From positions 434,001 through 498,000 of the forward strand of contig NZ_JACGZW010000007.1 of assembly GCF_014145675.1 (NCBI RefSeq): DNA of 64,000 bases, given 5' to 3'. Each line of letters begins with the position of its first letter. Position 1 is the first letter of the stretch. The notes beneath the pieces were generated by a model that did no database searches, was not told the origin of the DNA, and worked only from the letters and a program-made list of their open reading frames with translations. Source of the DNA: Amycolatopsis dendrobii. Its GTDB lineage: Bacteria; Actinomycetota; Actinomycetes; Mycobacteriales; Pseudonocardiaceae. Positions 40,893 through 48,665 of the stretch are shown here, piece by piece. The position numbers and the translations under genes are program-made.

Positions 40893-42296
40893 GTGGCGGT
40901 GACCGATGACCGCGGTCCGGCGTACGCGGAGTCCGATCCGGGTCCGAGCGACCCCGGCCCTGGCGGGTTCGACCGCCAGCCGCCGCAGGACATCGCGGCG
41001 GAGCAGTCAGTGCTCGGCGGCATGCTGCTGTCGAAGGACGCGGTCGCCGACGTCATCGAGGCGCTCGGCCCCGGCGACTTCTACCGGCCCGCGCACCAGG
41101 CCGTGTACGACTGCATCCTCGACCTCTACGGCCGAGGCGAACCGGCCGACCCGATCACCGTGGCGGCCGAACTGGAGCGGCGCGGCGAACTCGGCCGCGT
41201 CGGCGGCGCGCCGTACCTGCACACCCTCATCGCGACCGTGCCCACCGCGGCCAACGCGGGCTACTACGCCGAGATCGTGTCCGAGAAGGCGGTGCTGCGC
41301 CGTCTCGTGGAGGCGGGCACGCGCATCGTGCAGTACGGCTACGGCGCGGCCGCGGCCGACGGCGCGAACATCGACGAGGTCGTCGACCGTGCGCAGGCCG
41401 CGATCTACGACGTCACCGAGCGCCGCACGAGCGAGGACTACGTCGCGCTGGAGGACCTGCTCCAGCCGACCATGGACGAGATCGACGCGATCGCCTCGCG
41501 CGGCGGCCAGTCCCAGGGCATCCCGACCGGATTCGCCGACTTCGACGAGCTGACCAACGGCCTGCACCCCGGCCAGATGATCATCGTCGCGGCCCGGCCC
41601 GGTGTCGGCAAGTCGACTCTCGGCCTGGACTTTGTCCGTTCCGCGTCCATCAAACACGGCCTGACCAGCGTCATCTTCTCGCTGGAAATGAGCCGGACCG
41701 AGATCGTGATGCGCATGCTGTCGGCCGAGGCGAAAATCCGCCTCGCCGACATGCGCGGCGGCAAGATGTCCGACGACGACTGGACGCGGCTGGCCCGGCG
41801 GATGAGCGAGGTGTCGGAGGCCCCGCTGTTCGTCGACGACTCGCCGAACATGACGATGATGGAGATCCGCGCGAAGGCCCGCCGGCTCAAGCAGCGGCAC
41901 GACCTCAAGCTCGTGGTCGTCGACTATCTGCAGCTGATGACGTCCGGCAAGCGCGTCGAATCACGGCAGCAAGAAGTCTCGGAGTTCTCCCGTCAGCTCA
42001 AGCTGCTGGCGAAGGAGATCGAGGTGCCGGTGATCGCGATCTCCCAGCTGAACCGTGGTCCGGAACAGCGCACCGACAAGAAGCCGATGCTGTCGGACCT
42101 GCGTGAATCCGGCTCCCTGGAGCAGGACGCGGACATCGTCATCCTGATCAACCGCCCGGACGCCTGGGAACGTGACGACCCGCGCGCCGGGGAGGCCGAC
42201 CTGATCCTGGCGAAGCACCGTGCGGGTCCGACGAGCACGATCGTGGTCGCGCACCAGCTGCACTACAGCCGGTTCGCCGACCTGGCCCACGACTGA
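40893..42296 (+). CDS. dnaB: replicative DNA helicase DnaB
   Basis: The 467-residue helicase unwinds DNA ahead of the replication fork as a hexamer. After a short acidic/Pro-rich tail, the N-terminal domain begins PPQDIAAEQSVLGGMLLSKDAV. The linker and RecA-like domain follow, with Walker A ARPGVGKST near residues 233-241, FSLEMSRTEIVMRML, Walker B VVVDYLQLM and the arginine-finger region GSLEQDADIVILINR. No intein interrupts the gene, unlike in M. tuberculosis. The GTG at 40893 is chosen after GGGGAGGTG; a second GTG two codons later is also possible. The order rplI ... dnaB is that of Rv0056-Rv0058. Confidence 0.95.
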   Translation: MAVTDDRGPAYAESDPGPSDPGPGGFDRQPPQDIAAEQSVLGGMLLSKDAVADVIEALGPGDFYRPAHQAVYDCILDLYGRGEPADPITVAAELERRGELGRVGGAPYLHTLIATVPTAANAGYYAEIVSEKAVLRRLVEAGTRIVQYGYGAAAADGANIDEVVDRAQAAIYDVTERRTSEDYVALEDLLQPTMDEIDAIASRGGQSQGIPTGFADFDELTNGLHPGQMIIVAARPGVGKSTLGLDFVRSASIKHGLTSVIFSLEMSRTEIVMRMLSAEAKIRLADMRGGKMSDDDWTRLARRMSEVSEAPLFVDDSPNMTMMEIRAKARRLKQRHDLKLVVVDYLQLMTSGKRVESRQQEVSEFSRQLKLLAKEIEVPVIAISQLNRGPEQRTDKKPMLSDLRESGSLEQDADIVILINRPDAWERDDPRAGEADLILAKHRAGPTSTIVVAHQLHYSRFADLAHD

Positions 42297-42534
42297 CCCG
42301 AGCCCTCGGACCGGCGCTGCTGGCCACCAGTCCGCTGCGGGGTCGCGTGCATGGGTGCAGTGCTGGTCGCTGCGCACGCACAATGGATCACGCCATCGTC
42401 GTGACCGCTGTGCTCGCGGGGAGCCGCGCAGGAGCTCGGTCAATTTGGCGGGCTCACGCTGATCAGCACCTCAACGCCCGAGCGGCGGCGCAACTTCGGC
42501 CACCCGCGGCCGGTGGAAGCGTCTCGCGGTCAGG

Positions 42535-43068
42535 TCAGGACCGGCCGCCGGGTGCCCAGTCATGCACCTCGATCGCGGCGTAGTGCTCCGCAGTAAGGAG
42601 TCCGCGGGCGGCGTCGGCATCGGCGGCTTGCGCTAAGGCTGCTGTGCCGAGCCACGCGGTGCCGTCGTCGGACCACAGCGGGCCGTAGGCGATCAAGGAC
42701 GCCGTGTCGGACGGTTCGAGGTCGACGGCGGGGCCGGAACCCAAGCCCAGCACCAAATACAGGTTCGCCGCCTCCGGATCACCGGGGAATTCCCACATGG
42801 TGCGGCCGAGAGCGTTGTCCCAGCGGCGGATCAGGACGTCCCGGTAGGCACCGGCCTGATAATTCGGTTCCGCGAAAGCGAATTCGCGGGCCGCGGCGGC
42901 GTCCGGGAGGTCGACGATGTGCACGCTGCCGGTCGGCACTTCGCCGTCGAGGGTCGGGCCGCGGGCAATCAACTCGAAACCATCCATATAGGACCAATGC
43001 GCCTCGAGCAGCTCGACGCGCAACGCGGCGGAGCCTGGGCGGTCCCGGTGATAGCAGAAGAACTTCAC
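42535..43068 (-). CDS. tandem YCII-domain protein
   Basis: The 177-residue cytoplasmic protein has two YCII-like dimeric alpha-beta halves. The first (about residues 1-95) has the typical HWSYMDGF, ARGPTLDG, GSVHIVDLPDAAAAREFAFAEPNYQAGAYRDVLIRRW pattern. The second (about 125-177) repeats a shorter form with YGPLWSDDGTAWLG and LTAEHYAAIEVHDW. YCII proteins are small and of mostly unknown function. The GTG at 43068 is chosen because the sequence from there (KFFCYHRDRPG) reads as a normal first strand. An upstream extension would cross into the opposite gene. It is divergent from an extradiol dioxygenase gene. Confidence 0.75.
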   Translation of the reverse strand: MKFFCYHRDRPGSAALRVELLEAHWSYMDGFELIARGPTLDGEVPTGSVHIVDLPDAAAAREFAFAEPNYQAGAYRDVLIRRWDNALGRTMWEFPGDPEAANLYLVLGLGSGPAVDLEPSDTASLIAYGPLWSDDGTAWLGTAALAQAADADAARGLLTAEHYAAIEVHDWAPGGRS

Positions 43069-43142
43069 CGGCCGAGTTTGCCGCACCGAGGACACCGCCG
43101 AGGACGAATTCGCCAAGTCCGCGAACGAGGCGTACCGTAGTA

Positions 43143-43154
43143 GTTGAAGTTTCA
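43143..43154. promoter_or_regulatory. palindrome TTGAAGTTTCAA in divergent gap
   Basis: TTGAA and TTCAA flank two bases between the YCII and dioxygenase genes. It resembles short AT-rich operators of MarR/HxlR-type regulators, but no such gene is adjacent. Confidence 0.35.
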
Positions 43155-43171
43155 AACACTTGGAGGCAGTC

Positions 43172-43951
43172 ATGGCGACCCGCACCCCGGTCCTGTACCT
43201 GAGCCACGGTGCGCCGCCGCTCGCCGACGACGCGACGTGGACCCGCCAGCTCGCGGAATGGTCCGCTGACCTGGCGAAACCTCGTGCGATCCTGGTCGTT
43301 TCGGCGCACTGGGAAGAGGCACCGCTGACGCTCGGGGCAACCACGACGGTCCCGCTCGTCTACGACTTCTGGGGCTTCCCCGAGCGCTACTACGAGGTCA
43401 AATACGCCGCACCCGGTGCGCCGGAGCTCGCCGCGCAGGTGCGCAAGCTGCTGCATTCGACCCACACCCCGGTGCACGACGCCCCAGATCGCGGCCTCGA
43501 CCACGGCGCGTACGTCCCGCTGGTCGAGATGTTCCCCGACGCCGACGTCCCGGTCCTGCAGATTTCCATGCCCTCGCTCGACCCGCGGGCGCTCTACGAC
43601 CTCGGCCGCAAGCTCGCGCCGCTGCGCGACGAGGGCGTGCTGATCATCGGCAGCGGATTCTTCACCCACAACCTCCGCGCGATGCAGGAAGTCAACGGCA
43701 CCAACGGAACCCCGCCGGGATGGTCCGCGGAATTCGACCACTGGGGCGACGAGGTGCTGCGCGCCCGCGACCTCGACGCGTTGCTCGACTTCCAGCACAA
43801 GGCTCCCGCCGCCGCGATGGCGCACCCGCGGATCGAGCACTTCGCACCGCTGTTCGTGTCGCTCGGCGCCAGCTCGGCCGAAGGCGAGGGCCGCACGGTG
43901 ATCGACGGTTTCTGGCACGGCCTGGCGAAGCGTTCGCTCGAATTCTCCTGA
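43172..43951 (+). CDS. class III extradiol ring-cleavage dioxygenase, DODA type
   Basis: The 259-residue cytoplasmic enzyme matches the 4,5-DOPA dioxygenase/YgiD family, non-haem metal enzymes of the LigB fold. Metal-ligand and catalytic motifs are LYLSHGAPPL (about residues 8-17), VVSAHWEEAPLT (about 46-57), the GLDHGAYVPLVEMFPD signature near residues 109-124, and the final HFAPLFVSLGA with a His near residue 228. The ATG has GGAGG five bases ahead. A perfect hairpin terminator follows. The natural substrate may be a catechol; other family members act on other small compounds. Confidence 0.87.
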   Translation: MATRTPVLYLSHGAPPLADDATWTRQLAEWSADLAKPRAILVVSAHWEEAPLTLGATTTVPLVYDFWGFPERYYEVKYAAPGAPELAAQVRKLLHSTHTPVHDAPDRGLDHGAYVPLVEMFPDADVPVLQISMPSLDPRALYDLGRKLAPLRDEGVLIIGSGFFTHNLRAMQEVNGTNGTPPGWSAEFDHWGDEVLRARDLDALLDFQHKAPAAAMAHPRIEHFAPLFVSLGASSAEGEGRTVIDGFWHGLAKRSLEFS

Positions 43952-43964
43952 CCCAGCACAAAAA

Positions 43965-43997
43965 ACGGGCCCGGAAGCACGTGGCTTCCGGGCCCGT
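43965..43997. terminator. two-way terminator
   Basis: ACGGGCCCGGAAGC (43965-43978) and GCTTCCGGGCCCGT (43984-43997) pair perfectly around a five-base loop, between the convergent dioxygenase and repeat-protein genes. Confidence 0.8.
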
Positions 43998-44032
43998 CCG
44001 GGTTATCCCCGGCTCGCTTCAGGCGAAGCGGT

Positions 44033-47000
44033 TCACTTCTTGAAGATGCCGGTCAGCTTCGCGGCCAGCTTCTGGAACGCACCCAGCGGGGCGGTCGCGT
44101 CACCGGCCGCCGGAGTGGTCGGCAGGGTCGTCGGCGCACCCGGGACGGCGGGCAGCGCGGTGACGGCAGGCAGCTGGTTCAGCGTCGGCAGCGAGGTCTT
44201 CACCGGCAGCTGAGCGGGAACGGCCGGAACGTCAGCGCGCTCGGCACCCGCACCCGGCAGGGCCGGAACGCCCGGCAGAGCCGGAACGGCCGGGGCCGAC
44301 GGCAGGTGGATGCCGTTCTGCAGCCCGGACACCGACGGCAGCACCGAAGCACCCTTCAGCTGGTTCAGCTGACCCAGCGCGGACAGGCCGCTGACCTGCG
44401 GCACGTCGGCCCGCTCGGCACCCGGCAACGCCGGGGCGGGCAGCGTGGTGGCGGTGGGCAGACCCGACAGGCCCGGCAGCGCCGGGGCCGAGGGCAGCGA
44501 CGGAGCGGCCGAGGAACCGCCCGGCAGACCCGGCACGGCGGGCAGCGCGGGGAGCTCGTCGGCACCCATCTCGCCGCCGATCGGCACGTCGATGGCAGGC
44601 GGCTCTTCGACGTCGGTCGCGTTGGGGGCCTCGGCGGTGGCCACGCCGAGCACCTCCAGCGGAACGCCGAAGACCTGCACCAGCGCACCCAGCGGGTGGT
44701 AGTAGTCGAAGCCGGACAGCGCCGAGCCGGTGCCGTCGGTGTGGGTGGCGTCGTCGCCGTCGGTCACGTTGGTGACGTTGTCGCCGACCGCGTGCGCCAC
44801 GCCGCCCGCGGCGACCCCGTCGCCGAAGACCTGCGCGACGGCCGGGACCGGGAGGTCGAGGATGTCGCCCGAGATCGAGCCCTCGGTGCCCGAGGTGGCG
44901 TCTTCGCCGGCGTCGGTCACGACGGTGTTGTTCATGGCGTCGCCCGAGGACACGCCCGCCGCGGAAACCGCGTCGCCGAAGACCTGCGCCACCGGTGCGG
45001 CGTCCGCGCCGACGATGTCGCCCGCGACCGCGCCGCCGTCACCGTCGGTGGTGGCGGTGCCGCCCGACGTCGAGGTGACGTCGTTGGTGGCGGTGCCGTG
45101 GCCGATCGCGCCCCCGGCGACCCCGTCGCCGAAGATCCCGCCCGCACCGGCGATCGGCGCCTTGACGATGTTGCCGGCGAGCGCGCCGTCCTTGCCGTCG
45201 GCGGTGGCGTTGCCGCCCGCCTTCGAGTCGGTCAGGTTGTCCGACATGCCGGTGCCGATGCCGGCCACCGAGCCGCCGACGCCGTGGCCCTGCACCGGCA
45301 GCGAGACCGGAGCCTCGACGAGGTTGCCCGCACCCGCGCCGCCGGCGCCGGTCGCGTGCACGTCCTGGCCCGCGGTGGAGGTGGTGTCGTTGCTGGCCTT
45401 GCCGTGGCCCTGGCCGACGAACGAGCCGCCGATGCCGAACAGCTGCACCGGGGTCGACACCGGGACGGTGCCGAGGTTCGAGCTGAGGAAGCCGTTGTCG
45501 TCAGCGGTGTTGCCGCCGCCGCCCGCCTTCACGACCTTGGTCTCGGAGCCGTCGGCCGAGCCCTGCCCGATGAACGAACCGCCCACGCCGAACACCTCGG
45601 CCGGCGCGGCAACCGGGACCTGCACGATGTTGCCCGAGCCGGACGAGTCGTTGCCCTGGGTGCCGTCGTAGTTGCCCGCGGTGACGGTCTTGGTCTCGGT
45701 CGAGGTGCCCGAGGCGTTGCCGATGTGGCTGCCGCCGATGCCGTGCACCTCGGGGGCACCCGCGACCTGGGTGTTGACGATGTTGCCGGTCAGCGTCGAG
45801 CCGTTGCCGGTGGTGTAGCTGCCGTCGCCGGAGGTGGCGGTGGTGGTGTTGTCGCAGTTGGCGACCGCGCGGCCGATGTAGGTGCCGCCCACGCCGCACG
45901 CCTCGACCGGGAGCGCCACTGCCGGGTCGACCACGTTGGCCGAACCGGCGGCGTCGTTGCCGGTGGTCTTCACGAAGCCGCCGGAGGTGGCGGTGGTCTC
46001 GTGCGTGGAGGAGGACGCCTGGCGGTCGAGCGCCTGGCCGGTGGTGGCGTTGCCGATCCACGAGCCGGCGACGGACGCGACGTTCGCGACCGGGCTGGCC
46101 TGCGCGGCGGCGGCGTTGCCGGACAGGAACGACTGGTCCCCGTCGGTCTCGATGTAGGTCGGGATGCCCTTCAGGCTGCCCGGACGGGTGTCGCCCGCCT
46201 TGGCGTCGGCCGAGGAGTTGGACGTGGAGTCCGCGTCCGAGCCCCACACGCCGCCCGCGTTGCCGTTGAACTTGACCGGCAGCGCGATCGGAGCGCCGAC
46301 CACGTTGCCGCTGCCCGCGGCGCCCTTGCCGTTGGACTTCATCGAACCGCCGGAGGTGGCGGTCGTGTCGGCGTTGTACCCGCCGCTGTAGGCGTTGCCG
46401 AGGATCCAGGACGCGGCGTTGCCGGTCACCTGGACCGGGGTCGCGAACTGGCCGCCGACGACGTTGCCGGACAGGCCGGAGCCCTCGCCGGTGGTGTCGA
46501 TGTTGCCGGTCTCGCTGGTGCTCTGGTGCGCCGAACCGCCGTGCACCGCACCGCTGCCGCCAGCCAGGCCGACGCCGTTGCCCGCGATCTGCACCGGGAG
46601 CGCGTAGTCGAGCGCCACGACGTTGCCCGCGATGCCGGAGTACTTGCCGTCGGTCGCGACGTCCTGGTTGTGGCTGTAGGTCTGGTCGTGGTCGCCGCCC
46701 TGCACGTGGGCGTCGCCGATGACGCCGACCGCGTTGTCCACGACCTGGATCGGGACGACGACGTCGCCGTTGACCTTGTTGCCCTTGAACGCGTCGTGGG
46801 TCGGCGTGATCTGCCGGGGCGCGTCAGCCTTCGGGAGGCTGTCGGTCAGGCTGCCCGCGGAGCCGCCGGGCGTCTTCGCCGAGGCGAGCGCTCCCTTGAC
46901 GGCGGAGGTGACGGGCTTGGTGCTGATCTCGTTGTGGTGCGCCGGGAGGTCGACCTGCCCGAGCGGGGTGCCGATCGCGTTGTTGGCCTCGTCGATCGGG

Positions 47001-47140
47001 ACGGTGACGTTGAGATCCAGCGGGGAGGCCGGGGTGTCCGGGTTGACGTTCTCGTCGGCCGAGGCGATGCCGGTGCCCAGCATCAGCAACCCACCCGTGA
47101 CCAACGCGGTCTGGAGTCCGCGCTTTGCCCAGGTCTGCAT
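44033..47140 (-). CDS. giant secreted chaplin-like repeat protein
   Basis: The 1,035-residue protein has a Sec signal peptide (about residues 1-28, ending GTGIASADENVN). From about residue 100 to 800 there are about fourteen repeats of 50-60 residues, mostly near 51. Each begins with a hydrophobic beta-like core of the form SGNIVQVPVAAPAEVFGVGG, continues with a second short strand and ends in a Thr/Gly/Asp-rich loop. The core resembles the chaplin core GNVVQVPVHVPVNVCGN. One repeat has a Cys pair (VEACGVGG and VANCDN) as in chaplins. The C-terminal 200 residues are Pro/Leu/Ala-rich (LPALPAVPGLPGG and similar), ending LTGIFKK. AAGGAG lies nine bases before the ATG; an ATG six codons upstream is less likely. 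A surface-coating or aerial-growth role is inferred. Confidence 0.8.
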   Translation of the reverse strand: MQTWAKRGLQTALVTGGLLMLGTGIASADENVNPDTPASPLDLNVTVPIDEANNAIGTPLGQVDLPAHHNEISTKPVTSAVKGALASAKTPGGSAGSLTDSLPKADAPRQITPTHDAFKGNKVNGDVVVPIQVVDNAVGVIGDAHVQGGDHDQTYSHNQDVATDGKYSGIAGNVVALDYALPVQIAGNGVGLAGGSGAVHGGSAHQSTSETGNIDTTGEGSGLSGNVVGGQFATPVQVTGNAASWILGNAYSGGYNADTTATSGGSMKSNGKGAAGSGNVVGAPIALPVKFNGNAGGVWGSDADSTSNSSADAKAGDTRPGSLKGIPTYIETDGDQSFLSGNAAAAQASPVANVASVAGSWIGNATTGQALDRQASSSTHETTATSGGFVKTTGNDAAGSANVVDPAVALPVEACGVGGTYIGRAVANCDNTTTATSGDGSYTTGNGSTLTGNIVNTQVAGAPEVHGIGGSHIGNASGTSTETKTVTAGNYDGTQGNDSSGSGNIVQVPVAAPAEVFGVGGSFIGQGSADGSETKVVKAGGGGNTADDNGFLSSNLGTVPVSTPVQLFGIGGSFVGQGHGKASNDTTSTAGQDVHATGAGGAGAGNLVEAPVSLPVQGHGVGGSVAGIGTGMSDNLTDSKAGGNATADGKDGALAGNIVKAPIAGAGGIFGDGVAGGAIGHGTATNDVTSTSGGTATTDGDGGAVAGDIVGADAAPVAQVFGDAVSAAGVSSGDAMNNTVVTDAGEDATSGTEGSISGDILDLPVPAVAQVFGDGVAAGGVAHAVGDNVTNVTDGDDATHTDGTGSALSGFDYYHPLGALVQVFGVPLEVLGVATAEAPNATDVEEPPAIDVPIGGEMGADELPALPAVPGLPGGSSAAPSLPSAPALPGLSGLPTATTLPAPALPGAERADVPQVSGLSALGQLNQLKGASVLPSVSGLQNGIHLPSAPAVPALPGVPALPGAGAERADVPAVPAQLPVKTSLPTLNQLPAVTALPAVPGAPTTLPTTPAAGDATAPLGAFQKLAAKLTGIFKK

Positions 47141-47250
47141 GGGATTTTTCTCCTTCATATCGGGGTCCCTTGCGGGTTTGTGGCGGTGCGACCTTGTCGT
47201 CAGGAATGCACCGGGGAATGCGTGCGCGGAAATTGCGCAGCGCGCGAAAA

Positions 47251-47323
47251 ACCCGCGGGGTATCTGTCGATGACGGCGACGGCACACGAAGGCGGCCGTG
47301 GGTACGTCAAAGACCCCGCGGGT
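47251..47323. repeat. 11-bp inverted repeat between the two secreted-protein genes
   Basis: ACCCGCGGGGT (47251-47261) and ACCCCGCGGGT (47313-47323) are exact complements 51 bases apart. The right arm starts just beyond the stop of the upstream gene on the minus strand, so an mRNA hairpin or attenuator is possible. Confidence 0.35.
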
Positions 47324-47331
47324 GAAGTGGA

Positions 47332-48366
47332 TCAGTCAGGAGTGACGCCGGGCTGCTCGCCCGGGGTGCGCGGCGTGTGCGCGAGGCCGGTGCGGGTCGA
47401 ACCCGCCACGGCGTTGTCGACGGCGGCGACGACCCAGGAGGGAACGCCGAAGTTCAAGCCGTCGAGGTGTCCGCCGGGCGCGGTGCTGCCACCGGCCGGG
47501 GAGTTCGGGATGGAAAGCGGCGCGGCGGGAAGCTGCGCCGGGGAGAACGGAGCGCCGGGCAGACCGCGGTCGCCGCCGTGGTGGCGCTGCGGCAGTTCGG
47601 CTCCCTGCACCGGATCCGCGGACTGCGCGGCGTCCATCGCCGGAAAGACCGACTGCAGTGCGTCGGACGTGGTCATCGCTGCGGCACCGAGGTTTTGCTC
47701 CGCCTCGGCGGGCTGCTCCGGAACGCCGGGCGCGGGAAGCTGCTCGGAACCGGGAACCGGGGCCGAGGGCAGTTTCGGCAGGTCGACCAGGTTGGAGGGA
47801 GCGCTCGGGTCGAGCAGATCCCACAGCTTCCGGCCGAAATCCTGTGCGGCGGGCGGCGGAGTGGTCGCGTCGGCGATCACCTGGCGGGCGTCCTCCGGCT
47901 TGCGCGCGATGTGCTCGAGCGAGCCGAGCGTGCGCTCCACCGGCTTGACGACCGCGTGCTGGCCGAGGTCGCTCACCGCGTCGCTGACCTTTCCGGCGGC
48001 CTCCTGGCTGCCGGCGAGATCGTCGCGGTGCGCGCCGAACTGGTCGAGCGAGCAGGCGGGCCGCGACGTGCCTGGTTCAGACCACGTGGTGGCTCCCTGG
48101 CCGCACGACGAAAGCCCTTGCACCGCACCGGTGACGTCGCCAGCGAACCGGGCCGCGCCGTCGGTGACGTCGCCGATTCCGGCGGCCGTCGCGTCGGTGA
48201 CCGGCGTGACGCTCGCGTCGACCGGGTCCGCCGAAGCGGCGGAAGAGGAGACGGTCCACGCGGCCGCGGTGGCCGCGAGCGCGCCGCCGACGACGAACAA
48301 CGCACGCGACGCGAGACGGCCGAAGCGCGTCACGCCTCGCCTCTCGTGCACAGCGTCGTTCGTCAC
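47332..48366 (-). CDS. secreted protein of unknown function beside the chaplin-like gene
   Basis: I do not recognise this 344-residue protein. A long signal peptide (about residues 1-42, with RFGRLASRALFVVGGALAATAAAWTVSSSAASA) leads to a mature part. It has two Cys (SSCGQG and RPACSLD), a helical Asp/Ala-rich region (about 75-200) and a Pro/Ala/Gly-rich C-terminus with LPSAPVPGSEQLPAPG, a style like the C-terminal part of the chaplin-like protein. The GTG at 48366 has GAGGAG about nine bases ahead. It lies 191 bp upstream of the chaplin-like gene on the same strand, so the two may be co-transcribed and act together on the surface. Confidence 0.7.
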   Translation of the reverse strand: MTNDAVHERRGVTRFGRLASRALFVVGGALAATAAAWTVSSSAASADPVDASVTPVTDATAAGIGDVTDGAARFAGDVTGAVQGLSSCGQGATTWSEPGTSRPACSLDQFGAHRDDLAGSQEAAGKVSDAVSDLGQHAVVKPVERTLGSLEHIARKPEDARQVIADATTPPPAAQDFGRKLWDLLDPSAPSNLVDLPKLPSAPVPGSEQLPAPGVPEQPAEAEQNLGAAAMTTSDALQSVFPAMDAAQSADPVQGAELPQRHHGGDRGLPGAPFSPAQLPAAPLSIPNSPAGGSTAPGGHLDGLNFGVPSWVVAAVDNAVAGSTRTGLAHTPRTPGEQPGVTPD

Positions 48367-48652
48367 AGGTGATTTCTCCTCAAGGGTAAAAAATGATTTC
48401 GGTTTTTGGCGGGAACAGCACAGTTCCGCGGTGGTGCAAAACCGAGACAACCAAATTTGTGGGCCGCCGCGCATCCTTGACACGGCTTGATGCCACCATC
48501 GTGTGAACAACACAGAGTGTGGCCGGGTCTCACGATGGGTCATCCCCGGAGAAGACGGCCGGTTACTCCGGAGTCGGTTCGCGCGACCGCGGCGAAGCGG
48601 TGATTCGCGCCCTGCCCCGGGCGATCCGCCCGGTTTCGGTCGACGGGGCCGA

Positions 48653-48658
48653 TACGGT
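48653..48658 (+). promoter_or_regulatory. -10 element of the AI-2E-type permease gene, leaderless type
   Basis: TACGGT lies seven bases before the GTG at 48666. The remaining divergent gap (48367-48665) holds GGAAC-N6-GTTCC at 48410-48425 and AT-rich DNA likely to include the promoter of the secreted-protein gene. Confidence 0.4.
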
Positions 48659-48665
48659 TGACCCC

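Noticed and set aside
40893..42296. Possible intein in dnaB, as in M. tuberculosis.
   Set aside because: The helicase domain runs unbroken through Walker A, and the length of 467 residues is that of an intein-free protein.
44800..46900. Regularly spaced DNA repeats of about 153 bp that could suggest a repeat array.
   Set aside because: They are protein-coding repeats with degenerate DNA sequence; spacing and content do not fit a CRISPR array or satellite.
44306..48490. Open frame of about 1,400 codons on the plus strand across both secreted-protein genes.
   Set aside because: It is opposite the repeat protein and crosses the intergenic gap and the second gene without domain character; the repeats on it are only the complement of the real repeats.
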